64,000 nt of DNA from Pelodera strongyloides. Lineage: Eukaryota; Nematoda; Chromadorea; Rhabditida; Rhabditidae. The stretch's first letter is position 1, and each line of letters starts with the position of its first letter. Shown here piece after piece: positions 1 to 33,400 of the stretch. The stretch is from positions 1 to 64,000 of the forward strand of contig JAANDG010000049.1 of the NCBI GenBank assembly GCA_036852015.1, given 5' to 3'. Made by a program: the position numbers and the translations under genes. The notes beneath the pieces are model-generated. The model searched no databases. It saw nothing but the letters and a program-made list of their open reading frames with translations, and was not told where the DNA came from.

Positions 1-439
1 TCTGTCTTTTCCTGTTAAGAAGTCTATACAATTGGATTAGGAATCCACTTTTCTGATTTGAAAATTGCCATTTTCCAGGGGTCCAATTGGGCCCTATTTT
101 CCACACCAAAAACCAAAATAAGGACCAATCTGCCTACCGTATAAGAGTATTTTCTTCCTTCTTATTTTTAAGCTTCACACAAAACTACGATAGTTTTCCC
201 CCAATATTTCCTATGCTACAAACGCTGCCCGTTTTTAGAAAGGTGAGCTTTTGTGGCCATTTTTATGCGAAAGTTTTAGGTTTTCGGTTGAATTATTTTT
301 GTTAGATTATTACGTCATTGGAAAGTGTAAAGATTCCGCCTTATTATATTATGCACCTTTTTGTTTCTAATTCTAATGATAGAAAGTAGAGGAGGGCTCT
401 GCTTCTGACATATATTTCATTTAAAAGTACTTTATTCTT

Positions 440-560
440 TTCTTCTTTTTTTTTTTTTGTTTTTTTTTTTTTTTTTTTTTTTATTTTTTATTTCTAGTTC
501 ATTTTTTTTTTTTTTCTTTTCCTTTCCCCTTTTTTTTTTTTTTTTTTTTCTGTTTTTGTT
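440..560. repeat. Poly-T tracts
   Basis: Several runs of 10-20 T separated by short interruptions. Confidence 0.8.
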
Positions 561-1628
561 TCATTTTCTATTTCCCCCTATTTCCACTTTCCATTTCTAT
601 TTTCCTATTCCCTTTCCGGTTTCTCTTTCTATTTTCTAGTTTCCAGTCATCCTTCCACCCTCACCAAATGTTATCTAAACTGAAATCCCCTAGAGAATTT
701 CCTCATTTTTTTGTCTTTTGACTTCTCTTTTCAGAAGTTTCCTTTTTCTTTTTTGCCAAGGCTATTTTTGAAGTTTATTTGAAAAGTGGATCATCTTTGG
801 AAACACTGCATATAAGCAGCATATTACCTAACTATTAATCGAACGCATGCACTGCAACTAGTGCCTCAGCTGATAACGAGAATGGTATGTGATATGTAGC
901 TATTTTTAATATTTTTTAAATCAAAATTTAGTTGCAAGTATATGCTCTGTGCCTTCCTAAAAGATATGGTTGACTACTATATTGTAGTAAGTAGTAAAAA
1001 AAATCCCAGTTTTACGTCTCAAGTACATTACGCGGAAAGGTTTTTGATAAAGACGAACACATACATTTTTCGTTGATAAAGTGGTCTGCTGGTCGATTTT
1101 CATCGTTTAGTTTAAAGGGATCTTCGTTGTTATTCTCGATTTTTCTTTTTCTTCATAGTACATAGACTTTTTCCACAAACTACTGAAATCTTTCCCTTAT
1201 CACAAGTCAATTGTACTTGTAAATTATCAATGTGAAATTCCCATTTTGTCTGTCTGTAGTATAAATTTGGCGCATAAGAACACTAAATAATCCAGTAGTT
1301 CAACATTTTTCACTCAAAAATCCAGGAACTTGAAGATTTCTTGTGTGAATTGTAGTGTAGCGTAGGGCACTGAGTCCAGTTTCTTCTTGTTAACTCTTTG
1401 AAAGAATTGGCCCTTTTCTGATTCTGAGAGTGCAATTATTGAGTCAATTTACTCCCGTTTCGTTTGTTAACTTCTCACTTTTTGTTCATTTTAGGTTTTA
1501 TTATCGCCGGTAAAAATGGTGATAAAACCGAATTCTAATTTCTCTAAAACATTCACAGTATACTCATATGCTGTGAAAGAGGAATCTTTTTTAGTTTACA
1601 ATTTCTTTGTAGTGTGAATTTTGAGTAA

Positions 1629-1905
1629 TGGGGTTTGCAAGTATGCCAAAAAGCCGAGTTTTCCTTGCAAGCATCAATTCGCAAAATCGTGTGCAATTTA
1701 CCGTAATTTTGCGTAATTTTGCCACATCCGCACTCCGCACTATAGAAAATCAGCCATCAACGCGGGAAGAGACATTTTTTGTTGAACGTATGGTCCCGCG
1801 GCGATCGGTTGTAAAAACTGCCTGTAGATATTCTCGTATAGTGCCAAGATACGGTAAATTTTTCGATACTTCAAGGAAAAAGGGCATTCTTGCAAACCCC
1901 ATAAA
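1629..1905. repeat. Inverted-repeat element, about 275 bp
   Basis: Starts ATGGGGTTTGCAAGTATGCC and ends with the near-perfect reverse complement GGCATTCTTGCAAACCCCAT. A second inner pair, AATTTACCGTA and TACGGTAAATT, is also inverted. MITE-like; no coding capacity. Confidence 0.6.
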
Positions 1906-3010
1906 GTGAACATCCAAGTATTCTAATTTTTCGTGGGTTTTCATGGGTAGGCAGGTAATACCCAACAAACAAAATTTAAAACTTTAATTGTCATGTCTAT
2001 AGTTTTAAAAAGATATTTATTGCCTTACTTTAGTAAGTCGTTCTTATATCTCGCTTCTGTTTTTGTGCACTTATCGTGGGCCGTTAAGGGTACTCGTTAT
2101 GAACGTAGAACCCCTCTTTTTCGAAGCCGTTTCTCCATTTACTTTATTCTTTACGAGTACGAGTATTGACTTCTTACGAAATTTTTATCTTTCTTTTCAA
2201 ATGCCAACAAGTTGCTACTTGTCATCTAGACGAAGGAAAACTAGACACAAAATGCAGACGTTATAAAAATATATGTATTTCCATAGTGAGGCGTATCTGA
2301 GGTAATGCACGACTGGGGAAATGCACGAAAATTCAAAAATCTTAACTATGGCGAAACACTCAATCTTATTGGTAATTGATTTGTAGCAAGGTGTTACTCT
2401 TTTCTTATAAACGAATCTCAAGCTAATCGTTACATGTGTTTGCCAACCTTCTCATCATCATTTTATATGATACACACTTATATACTTTATATAATGTGTC
2501 AATAAATTATTATAATAATTATATCCGATTCCTCTTTCGGGAGTTTTTTTTTAGTCTGTGCCTGAATTTTTTAATTATTATCCTTAAGTAAACACTGTCG
2601 CTCACTAGATACGCATTCCTGAGAGAGCACAGAGCAGTTCAATTCAGTTGAAAACTTTTCATCCATCTTTTATCTACAAAAATAGTTCATAGTTATTTTT
2701 AACATGCACAACTTTTTTCGCAGTTCGAGCTGCTTCAAGGACACTAGAATTACCTTCAACAAACTTTTCATTACATTTTTATTTATTTATCTTGACACGC
2801 TTGTGGCATGCATTGTGTATTGTGCGTATAATTATTGTGTCTTATAAATTAAGTTACCATCATAGTTCTCTATCGATTCAGGTTCTAATTATTGATTTTT
2901 ACGGCCATTCATTGATTGTTCAGCTGGTTGGTTCATTAGGAATTTATTGATTTTTAAGTGATTGCTTTATTTGATTTTTTTCTGTAATTATTGATTTATT
3001 GATTATTTAG

Positions 3011-22582
<19,572 letters not shown>

Positions 22583-24357
22583 TGGAAATGTCCCCGCTTA
22601 CAAATATAAGTCAGTTGAATGAAGAGTTGGATGAGATTTCGATCCAGAACACGCCCCTTAAACTAGTTAGGGTCTCTAGTTAATATATATAAATTTGCAC
22701 TCTTTGTGCATGCTCAAGAAATGTGTTTACTTGTCGGAAACTCGATTATTATTCACATAATTTACGCATTTGGCGATCAGTCATTTCACGATAATAACGA
22801 TGTATATGTGCGCATGTTTATGTACATGAATTTCCTTTTGTCTTTTGTATGCGTTTAAAGTTTTTTTTCGTATTATCGAGCCTATTTTCAATGTTTCTAC
22901 GTTTTGTTTTAGATATTTTATATTATTTTCTGATACTTACAAAGACGATTCAGTGGTGCCGGTTGTTTGTTTTACTTCATTTTTATTATTTTCATTAGTT
23001 TTATACTTCATAATTTCTTCCGTTGCGATTTCTTTTTGCTGTAGTATCTTAGCCGATAAATGTCTAGTGTTTTCCTCAGCTTTTCCCATAGCTGTGGTGC
23101 GTCTCATACAGTACTAGAAATCTCGTAGTCTCGTACAAAGTCAGTAGCAAGGATACCATGGTGCCCATAAGTAATTAACTATGTTAATTAACAACCCATT
23201 ACTATCTAATACTAAACCAACTAATGCTCTAGAGATGTTGTCATACTGTATTTGTCCCTTGTAGCTACTCGTAAGAATCTCGGGTTCAGCCCCTGTAGTT
23301 ACATACTTCTCTCTTTTCTTGTGCTATGTATAACTGTGATTAGTAATTTTCTCTTCATCCTTCCTCTATCGAATTCCAAATTCCTTACATTTTCACTTTC
23401 AGTTTTAAAGGGAACATAGATCTAGTTTCTTTTTGGGTACTGTACGGTGCAACCGCTAACGAACTTCGAGAACCAGATGCCTGTTCCCTTTAATTCTTCT
23501 ACCCTAAGTTGTGCTATTTCCTGAGATATCTTCGTCAGTATATAATCTGCATAATTTCGTTCCCTTTCCCTCTGTATCACTCTCTCATGTCTAGAACGTA
23601 ATCTCAATTGTATAGTTTGTAGTTTGTAACCCTATTTTGTATTTTGTACTTTGTACCCTCGGCGTGTCAGGGCTCGCAAGCCTCCAGTCCACTTATATCA
23701 TATCGTGTTTCCCCTCCCTCCTAACTAGCAACTAACTTTTTTACTCGCCCAATATTTTATAACTTGTCTAATCTATCAAATTAGTTCTCGTGTGTATTTG
23801 ACGATTTCGCTACAACGAATCAATGAATAAAAGTATTCTATATTGAGGTTTGCTGTGGTCTCTAGAAGAATCTTTTGAGGACGAATCAAACATTCTACTA
23901 AAGCAACGGATTCAAATATTTCAATCAAGAAGCATAACAAAACACAACACGACACACAACAAGTAACAGGTCATGAGGTTGTTTTTGAGATAAGAAGGAT
24001 AATAAGAGGGTAGATGTCACGATCATTAAACAAGTAACGGGTTCACAATCGCTCACAACTGCAGATCAAGCTCATACTCAGCCCGTGCAAAAGGGTGCTT
24101 CAAAATAATGAAACTATGAAACACACCCACCAAATGCATGAGCCACATGAGATGATCTGTGAACATATGAGATGAGGAGATACTCGGAAAATAAAACAGA
24201 TGTGATAAATTCTTAAGAAAATGCTTCACAGACATTTGCAAAGCATGAAAAATATAAACGATAAGGAGAAACGACAAAAATGCAAGTAATGTGAACTAAT
24301 GGAGAGGAAAGCATAATAAAACTAACAACTTCTGTAAATAGTATTTAAAGAAAAAAC
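22583..24357. other. Intergenic between PKC and TRM112 (convergent 3' ends)
   Basis: Probable PKC 3' untranslated region, then AT-rich DNA with one small TTAA palindrome (23405-23493) and AATAAA at 23826. No further gene seen. Confidence 0.6.
23405..23493. repeat. Short TTAAAGGGA palindrome (89 bp)
   Basis: TTAAAGGGAACA at the left and TGTTCCCTTTAA at the right; the smallest member of the TTAAAGGG-ended class. Confidence 0.6.
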
Positions 24358-25550
24358 TTATGCCAATTCGTCTTCGTTGCAGAGCATGTTCGGGATGCCA
24401 TCCTAAATGCACGATAGGACGTAAAGTATAGGTCTGACAATGAAGCATTGATCGACTATAAACCACAAACTACAGAACCTCTAGTTACAAAACACCCTAG
24501 ATTTGCATTCTACTTATTAAACAAAGACAATAGAAACGAACCTTGATCGTAAAGATTCTGTGCGTTTCCGGACATTCTAATTCTCCGCTAATGATCTCGA
24601 TACGAAGCATTATGCGATGGAGCTAAGACAAAGGAATGAATATAAGATCCCACTTAATTCGCTTTTTTTGCAGATGAAAGTCAAGAACGTGAAGACTAGA
24701 TTGGAAAGCAAAAAAAAAAGACATTTAGTCAAAACAACAGTCCATATTGCATATTTTTACTTTTCAAACCCTAACCTACGAAGATCATAACATAAGGGGA
24801 TCTCAAATGTACGGTAAGGTGGAGAGATATACACAGCGCGTAAGAACCTGAGCCTTTGAATGTTTTCAGTCTATGCTCCTCTCTTACCACAATTCTATCA
24901 CACCTACACTTCCTTAGGAATGAATAAAGAGTTTTAATTTAAAGCGAAATACCGGCCGGTTTTTGAAACGCACCGTGGACAACTGTATTTATGCCAATTT
25001 ACTCGAATTTAGCTAGACTTTTTATTCTAATTTATGTTCATTTGCATAATCTGCATAATAACGTTGGTGTTCCAGATACGTTTCAAAAACCGGCCGGTAT
25101 TTCGCTTTAAGAAATTTCACTGATCCAACCTCCTGCAGCAGGTCTGGTCTCTCTTGCCAGTCATCGGGGATATCATCAGGGAGGGTGGTTCCCTCACCAA
25201 CAGCAAGGGCAGCGGCTCTAAGGGAGGGGTAGTCTACCTAAACATACTTTACTACATATGCATATGCTTACTTCGATCACACAACATGGAGTTTTGGTAT
25301 TGCGTAATAAACACCCATATACAATGGACTTCTGGCAGCATTACACAGTGCAAGAATTAAGCCCGCACTATGCATGCTTGCGTTCAATCAAAAATAAACT
25401 ACAAACCTTAGGGACCATATTGCGGATGAACTCGGAATCGAACTCGACGTCCTTCTCTTCCTTGGCTGAGACCCTCAGAATAAGAGGATACCCGGTTTGG
25501 ACATTCTTCAGAAAACGCGACGACAGAAAGTTGTGCGTAAGCAGCTTCAT
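24358..25550 (-). CDS. trmt112: TRM112 (multifunctional methyltransferase subunit)
   Basis: Small zinc-binding cofactor that activates and stabilises several methyltransferases; known family partners act on tRNA, 18S rRNA, 28S/other RNA and release factor eRF1. Exons on the minus strand: 25550-25407, 25237-25130, 24622-24542, 24402-24358, all joined in phase 0, giving 125 residues, the same length I recall for the human protein. The start MKLLTHNFLSS, the segment FNxEF-like DVEFDSEFIRNMVPK, LPDDIPDDWQERPDLL, and the end GELECPETHRIFTIKDGIPN followed by MLCNEDELA are diagnostic. The residues that usually supply further zinc cysteines are mostly replaced here, as in many metazoans. A splice acceptor (CTCTTAG) ends 2 bases before the ATG, a typical trans-splice site. 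Intron 2 holds a TTAA palindrome (24939-25110). Confidence 0.93.
24939..25110. repeat. TTAAAGCG palindrome, copy 5
   Basis: Near-perfect arms TTAAAGCGAAATACCGGCCG and CGGCCGGTATTTCGCTTTAA in TRM112 intron 2, ending 19 bases past the donor of the preceding exon. Confidence 0.9.
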
Positions 25551-25989
25551 ACCTAAGAGCATATCAATTAATAAGAAGTTATGACATAAGAAAACATGAA
25601 AATGCACAAAAATGATACGAAAATTGTGTACGAAAATACTAATAATTATCGCGGGTCTAAACCCAAATATCAGTCATGTTTCTCGGTTTGAAAAAAAAAA
25701 TAGAAATGTTTATTATAATCTTATACTATATTAGTGCATGCACAAAATGACAAACAACGCTAAACTCGGTCTCTTTTTCAAAAAGTAGGATAATTCACAA
25801 CTACATACACAGGCAATAAGGGTCGAATAGAACAATTAAGAACTATAACTGGCGCAGATAGAGAATATGTCAACGGTGAAAGTATGTTAGAGATTATGCG
25901 CTTCGACAGTAAGTAGATAACGTTAGCATAAACAGGTACATACAAAAACAAGAGTAAAATCTCAATTACACATTCTACAGTTCACTGGG

Positions 25990-26314
25990 GAAACTCGGCT
26001 CCAGTGCCGCACCTGTACGGCACGGAAAAGGAGAGCGGCACCAGATACGCACCTGCCAGGCTCTAGTTACGAGGTTTTGGCGGAAGTCAGAAAAAGTGTG
26101 GGTGCGGCATAGGTGCGAGACTGGAGCCGGGGTGCGACACAGGTGCCAAACTGGTGCCGATTTAGAGCCACGCCTGTTGTCCTATTTTGGCACCAGATAC
26201 GCACCAGCCCGGCACCTGTACGGCACTCCTCGGGGGGTGCAGATCTAGTATCGCACCCCACTTTTTTTGGTGCCGCACCCCTCGAAATCTGGTGCGGCAC
26301 TGGAGCCGAGTTTC
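25990..26314. repeat. GC-rich element with 24-bp perfect terminal inverted repeats
   Basis: Left end GAAACTCGGCTCCAGTGCCG followed by CACC; the right end is the exact reverse complement. The interior is built of GGCACC/GGTGCC and CACCTGTACGGCAC modules, unlike the AT-rich flanks. No credible protein. Confidence 0.75.
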
Positions 26315-26336
26315 GCGTTGTTTGCAAGGGTCGTAA

Positions 26337-26516
26337 GGGCGCGTTCGGGATTGATTTTCCGAAAGGAAACCGTGCACCATGCTAACTTGTACTTTTGCAT
26401 GCTAATTCACACTGTATTTTTTGTTTTCTCCAAGCATTGGAACGTTTCCAAAAAGTCCATCCCGAACGAGGATTTGGTCGAGTTTCCTTTCGGAAAATCA
26501 ATCCCGAACGCGCCCT
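26337..26516. repeat. Tourist-like MITE, copy 1
   Basis: Arms GGGCGCGTTCGGGATTGATT with TTCCGAAAGGAAAC, exactly inverted at the right, flanked by TAA on both sides (possible target duplication). The TIR start GGGCGCGTTCGG and TAA flank recall PIF/Harbinger Tourist elements. Confidence 0.7.
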
Positions 26517-27411
26517 AAGGGTCGTAAACTTTCCAGTTATCATTTACATAAAAGTGGCATAGGGATGAAACAAAGAACATATCACAATAGGAAAAGACCC
26601 ATTATAGTTAGGAAGGGTGAACATGGTGATCTCTAACAAAGAAACTCAGAAAATAAGAAGGAAGACATAATAGCACATGCTTGCTAGCACTATAGGGTAC
26701 CCCACAATCAATTCCAAAGGGTCAACTACCATACCCTAACTCCGCCCCCAAATCACATACCCTTAGGGTACATATAGCAAAAAAAGAAAACCACTCTCAA
26801 CACACGCATACTTCTGGTCCTCAAAATATAAACACAAGACATACACACTAGAGGGCTCTCGCAGGAAAAAATATGACCAAACACATGTTAATCACATATT
26901 CTAGTAAATACTATTATACTTCGACATTGCCACGGAATTGACTAATAAATTAGGGTATTCAAAATTCATTAATTAAACAAATAAAAAAGAAAGAAAACAC
27001 AAAGAGCACCAAAGTATACAGAAGCTTCCTTCGACCAGCCCTCTAAAAGAAGGGGTGGTCCTCCCTCATAATAGTATACTACCTTACTACCTATATAGTC
27101 AGTTGAGCTCAGCATCTGGGCAAGGAGATAGACAAGCGGGTCAAACAACCCACATGATATTATGGCTCATTTATGGACAATAGATTAACAACCTAATTCG
27201 CAAGCTATATGATAAAACAAGAAAAATGATATAAATAAATAGTACAATCCCACTCACACACAAAAAAAAGTATATCGCACAGAACTGTATAATTACAAAT
27301 TTTGAGAAAGATACGGTGTAACGGTGCAGCAAACAACGCCGCACACTTCTGGCGATAGAATAGGCCAGCTGGCCCTCCGGCCCACCGACATAGCAAGTCC
27401 CATGTCGCATC

Positions 27412-30400
27412 CTAAATGTCCCTAACATAGGCAGCGGGCACGTATCCGTTCTCCCCATTGGGTCGCTTCACCCATACCCATTCAGGGTTGTTGTCATCAT
27501 CATGACGTTGTAGAAGAGCCAGTCGTTCACCTAAAGACATACAACTACTAAACCTCGTTTTACTCGGTTAAGCGTACAATTACCTCAGATAGGTAGATAT
27601 GCACTGAAACTAGCAACATGGTAGCTCTTGTAACAATTTAAAAAAAAAAACCAGATCAAACACACAAGCACACCTTCTCGCAGCATCAACTGATTCTCGC
27701 CCACGGGTGTAAAGTCGAACTCGGCCACAACCATAGCTTGATCCTATAACAAAACTTTTATATATTTAGATATACAATTGCGAGCTACCTATTCAATCAT
27801 TCAGGTCAATGTCACGCAAAAAAAAGATAATCTATTTTTTGAAAAATCAATGCTATGAAACCATAAATGAGTAAATATCAATGAGCAACGTGTACCTTTT
27901 TGACTCCAAGGTTCTGTGGTGGCGGGGGGACAGCTCGCCCACTAGACGGGGGACTAGCGTACATCGGCGGGGTGGAATACACCGGAGCATTGGCGTAATT
28001 GGGCGATGTCTCAGAAATGGCTGACGCAAACGGATTTGAAGCAGACAAGTTGCCCTAAACAGTATGGTGATATCGCACAATCTGAACGCAGAAGAAGATA
28101 ACTATGAAAAAAAAAGTTCTGAGGAACAGACCGAACCACAGAACAACGAACTCGTGCCTGCTACATCGACATCAGACTACCGTAACTAAGAATTTGCTAA
28201 TTGGTAGTGTCGCACGAATAAGTAACAATGACAACATTCAAAATCACGACAATTGACACAATACAACACTGGCCGACTACGACCACAACAACCTACCATC
28301 ATCTCTAAAGGAGACTCGTCGAAAAACGACACCCAACCCTGAGAATACAAAGACACTTGAAAACTTAAAATTTCTAAAAATGTGAAATCTACATTTTCGA
28401 AATTTTAAAGTGATATTGACGAACATAAAAAAATAGTATTACCATTACCATTACCACATATTACACAGATTGGTAATGGGAATGGTAATACAATTTTTTT
28501 ATCCTAAGCGACACCCAACAGTGTTCGCGCAATTGCAAAATTTGTCTTTATCCAAGTAAGAAGTAACAAATAAAGTACTGTAAGCGGTTGGAAATGAAAA
28601 CCAACCGGAACCGGTGGCTGTTGATAAATAGGTGGCATGTCGTACGCTGCTGAAGGAGGCAATGCCGACGACGTGAACACAGCTGAAGGTCAGACATTAA
28701 AGCGAAATGCTAGCCCTTTGGAAAATTTGCGTATGATAAGCAAATCCTATGTATCCTATGCTAATTTTGTACGATTGCCGTGGACGATCGTACAAAATTA
28801 GCATAGGATACATAGGATTTGCTTATCATATACAAATTTTCGAAAGAGGCTAGCATTTCGCTTTAAGCCAGGAAAGGGAAATACTGAAAGAAAGAGGAAC
28901 ACTCCTGCTCCTGCCTAGACTAGTGCGTCCATCAAGGTCATCTAACGTTCTAACGTCCTAACAAGAACAATCCATCACACGTCAAGCGCCAAAGTAAACT
29001 TTGGAGGATTATACATTTACTATTTGTGGATTATCACCGGGGATCGGTGATATGCTCGAACTTACAAGCAGTGTGTGTGCGAAACAGTTTGTATGGAGCA
29101 AAAACGTAATACATATAACGCCAGAACTCCAAATTAGAAGAAACCTCCAAACCCACCATTCTGTTCTCCCGGACGTGTGGGGATCAAGGGTTGAGGGGAT
29201 TCCGATCGCATGTTGCTCAGTGGCATTTGCTTGACCTAGAAAAGTACTTTAGTTACGAATATTTCGCAGACACTGAACACTGACGCTGACGCGCTGAAAG
29301 ATCGCGCTTCGCGACAAGCAAACCACTACAAGTCTCCTAGGTACTGATATCATGGCCTATCCTTAGAATTCCAGATTAGAACCTTGTAGCACTGTAGCCA
29401 CAATAATAGGCTACAACTTCTACAAAAAAGCTCCTTCTCTTTCGTAGAGCACTTCAAGCTCGACTTAAAGGGATGGGCTCACTGCAAAATCACCTTGTTT
29501 TTATGCTTTAGTTTGATTGTACAAAGGTAAACTTAAACAAAGAGCATAAAAAAAGTTTCTTGAATTACTCCCTAGGGAAGATATTAGGTAAAAAGGGTGA
29601 GTATTGATCTATCTTCCGAAAACGTGAGTAAACAAGATAAACTAGGGAAGCTAAGAGATATGGTAAACACACTGTTTTGAGCAAAATAAACTGTAGTTTT
29701 CATCGTTTATTTTTAAACAGTGTGTTTCAGCCATATCTCTTAGCTTCCCTAGTTTATCTTGTTTACTCATGTTATCGGGAGATCGATCAATACTCACCCT
29801 TTTTACCTAATATCTTCCCTAGGGAGTAATTCAAGAAACTTTTTTTATGCTCTTTGTTTAAGTTTACCTTTGTACAATCAAACTAAAGCATAAAAACAAG
29901 GTGATTTTGTAGTGAGCCCATCCCTTTAACTCTTCACTTCCAAAATTCGTATTTCACTCACCTCATCCCACAATTTGCTAAACGCGTCTTCTTGGGTGGT
30001 CTTTCTGTTCGATGTCCCATTTTGTGTGGGCGGCAGGGGAGGAAGTCCTGCGAGTGCCGCGGGGGCGGGTTCTGGCTCAAAACTAACAGGGAAGGCAGAA
30101 GAGGCAGATCCTCTCGACGGAACCGGAGACGGTTGTAGAGGAGCTACTGGAATGATAAGATAAATTACATACGATTTTACTGAGGCTATCACATTTGGAA
30201 AAAACATATGTGGGGTTCTGTAAAACACATATACTGAGATTATTCATAAGCGACGCAATTTCACAAAAACATTCTAGTTGAAGTTCGCTTCAAAGTTCTA
30301 GTGTTTAATAGGGACAATATGCCGGATGCCGGCTAGTTCCAGTTCCACCCTGTTTTTGGTTTGATTTCACAAATTTACTACGCTACAAAACTATTACATT

Positions 30401-33400
30401 TCTTTAAACGGACAATTATGAAAATGCCTACCAGGTAAAGGCTGCAACGCTGGTGATGCCTGTAACGGGGTTAACGTGCTCATCTGAGTGGAAGTTGGAC
30501 CTGGACCCAACGTCGATCCCCAGTTAACAGAGGGAATGTCGTCAAACAGTGATGGATACAATGATGATGGAGCAGCACCTTCAAAAAAAGAATAAAAGAA
30601 GAGTACGAGACGTTTCGACGTTTGAAACCTAATGTATAGAAGACACCACCCTTTTATAGAACAGAACTCTAGAAGAAGTAACGACAATAGCCACAAATAG
30701 CTTGTTTGAAAAAATAACATTATCACAAAACATAACACTAAACAATTCATAAAAAGAGTTCTTCCGAAATGAGGAAAATAGCTGAATTTGCGTACATTTG
30801 CAGCTAATTGACAAATGGATTTGAACAAAAAAACTATACCTGAAGGACCTTGTGCCTTCCTGGGCGACGACTGTTGAGAAATAGAGAGTGCATTTGCATT
30901 TTGTGGTTGAAGGGCGGGAATTGCCTGTACAGGAGGCAGGAGGTCATCCAGTAAATCTGAAAACAGCCTGTATTCTAATTTCTGCCACTTCCTACATGAC
31001 AAAATGTAAAGTGAAAAAGAAATATTGAAAGAAATGCATTATTATAATAAGAAACCAAACAAAATGATGGAACATGAAAAAATCACTCCGCACCCCAAAA
31101 ACACATCTACCAAAGAAACACTCACAGCTACAGACACCCGATCCGCCTGTATGTGTGCTAACAACGCCAGTAAATAACAAGAAAACATAAAAATTCGACT
31201 CCCTAATAAGTTATCTCACCTATCAAATTCTCCGTTGGTTTCACAGCAGCCGGTGGCGTGCTTCTCGGTCTCTGCACCACCGATTCCACCTTCAATTCAA
31301 GGGCGCTCATTCCCAGCTGATCCAAAGGTTCCCCGAGGTTCGTTCCCGGTCGGTCAAAGTAGGACTTCAGGATTCCGGATGGCAACAAACCGTTATAATA
31401 ACCGTTGTAGCAGAACCTGAATAGGTAGGTACCATAACGTCAGAGACAGTGACAGCAAAACAGCAGTGAAATCCAGTTTGAAGTACAATACTACATAACG
31501 TTCGTGCAACATTACTCTTAAAACTTCAAACTCTGCAACTAAATATAGAAGGTAACCAAAAAGCCAAATGTTTAGCCAGCACGTGTAAAAAAGGTAACAG
31601 TGTTCTCCTTCATTACACCAGACATAATTATAAATTTGCGGAGCGCATAAACTATGAAAGAAAAATGTCTATGTACAATGGAAACTTGTGAACCATGATC
31701 GTAAGAACGGTGCAAATTAAAATCGAGACACATACGAGAAACGGATTCCGAAAAGAACATACCATAGTCCCCTTTGCTCTTTCCTGACAGCTAGAACAGC
31801 ATCGCCGGGACGCACAATCAACATACGACCTGTTCGTTCACTTGACTCCCGCGCCTTCAAAGGAAATGTACAAGTTCATAAGAATGAGCCAGATAAAGCA
31901 AATCGCCTTATTGTTGGTAAGCTACAATTAAAGGGGACAAAAATATCAGATTCGATAAAGTGAAACTATTACCTCTACCGAAGCTGGCCACTCCGAAACA
32001 CATGCGTAGACATCACTGCGACGGCCTCTGAACGAATTTTATGGAATCCAAAAAATAATCCGTAGCTGTAAATTAAAATATAACGAAAAGAGTGTTCGAT
32101 TGGTATTCGTATTCACAAGTGTCTGCCTGCTACTGAGGACCATAAACCCCAATTGAAGGAGAGAAGTAAAAAACAGGCAAACCAACTTTTCCTCCGCTCT
32201 TTGCAAGAGTGTCTTTCGTTCATCCTCTGTTTGTGCGCGGAATCTCTTTTCTGTTGATGAATGGGCGGGCGGAGGGGCGGACGCGGCCTGTAACTCAGCG
32301 AAGAATATACGGACAAGAATGAGATTTAAAAAGTGTGCGCTCCTGCCCCTTTGAATTAATGGTAAATAAAAAAATTCCATCCAGATCAATAAAGACAGTG
32401 CAACACCCTGAGATTTAACTTACACATCACAAAGGTGGCCAGTGCGAATACCGTTTCGTTGTTAGACCGAGGCTAGATAGCAAGCGTCTCCGACCTGGGT
32501 CTTGCTTTTTGTTATACCTAACAATAAGGCACAACCATAAAATAGTTCTCACCTTCCAAATCGCATCGAGCGAAGCAGCTGTAGCTGCGGTCTGCGGCAA
32601 AGCTTGTTGCGGTTGCGTGGTTGTCGTTGTCGTCGGCGTGCTCGGAACGGTTGCCGTGATCGCCTCATCTAAATACGTACAAAAAGTGTGCTTTTGCAAA
32701 AGAAGAGTTGGCAGGTAATCCAGAAAGAAAAGCAAAACAAACATGCAAGAGCAATGGGAACTCCATCTGAAACTGAGTTCCTGCACAAATCGAGAGCAAG
32801 CTCGCAAAAATGAAACGCGATGATTGAGCTGCAGAAGATAATACCAATACCAACACATGCAAGATATATCACCCTGTGATAACACGCATCATCACAAAAC
32901 AAACTACAAACGGTGATTCCGGTTGGTCAACCTCTTAGGAGGGGATTTTCTTTCCACTCAAGCATAAATACAAAACTCCCTAACTAATGCAACATGTCCC
33001 CTATTCCCAGGTATGCACTCCAACTACAGTATAGCACGAACATGCATATCACAGCCACCATCTACGCATCCTATTTTCTACTGAATACCATACAAATACA
33101 CCCATGCATAAATCAGTTAGGGAGTTAGCTCACCAAAGTACTTCCCTGTCTGTTCCACAGGAGGAATGTAAGTAGCTAAATAATGTTAGTTCGGACAATT
33201 AGAAAAAAAGCCTCAGTTACCTCATTGGCATAAGCTCTACGCACACAACAAATAAATCAAGGCCAGCAATGCACATGTGAACCGCCCGGGCTATTCTGGT
33301 AACGCGGGGCGCATTACCAGTTTGACCGAATTAGCAGGAGCAACAAATCAGATCTTTAGCACTTGAACTGTTAGCAGATTATGTTATTTACATGTCAACG

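Larger units (their letters stand above)
1..3010. other. Upstream flank, no gene recognised
   Basis: AT-rich DNA with a T-rich stretch at about 440-640 and one inverted-repeat element (1629-1905). An ATG immediately followed by a donor at 882-886 could be a first coding exon of the PKC gene (it would join 3011 in frame), but one codon is weak evidence. Nothing else is supported. Confidence 0.4.
25551..27411. other. Intergenic between Tuba-like gene and TRM112
   Basis: 1.86 kb holding the two inverted-repeat elements above and otherwise AT-rich DNA; no gene recognised. Both flanking genes run on the minus strand, but the gap is long for an operon. Confidence 0.6.

Noticed and set aside
457..639. 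Phe-rich open frame
   Set aside because: Translation of poly-T tracts.
26067..26385. Overlapping open frames on both strands rich in Arg, Pro and Thr
   Set aside because: They lie in the GC-rich inverted-repeat element; open frames follow from its composition.
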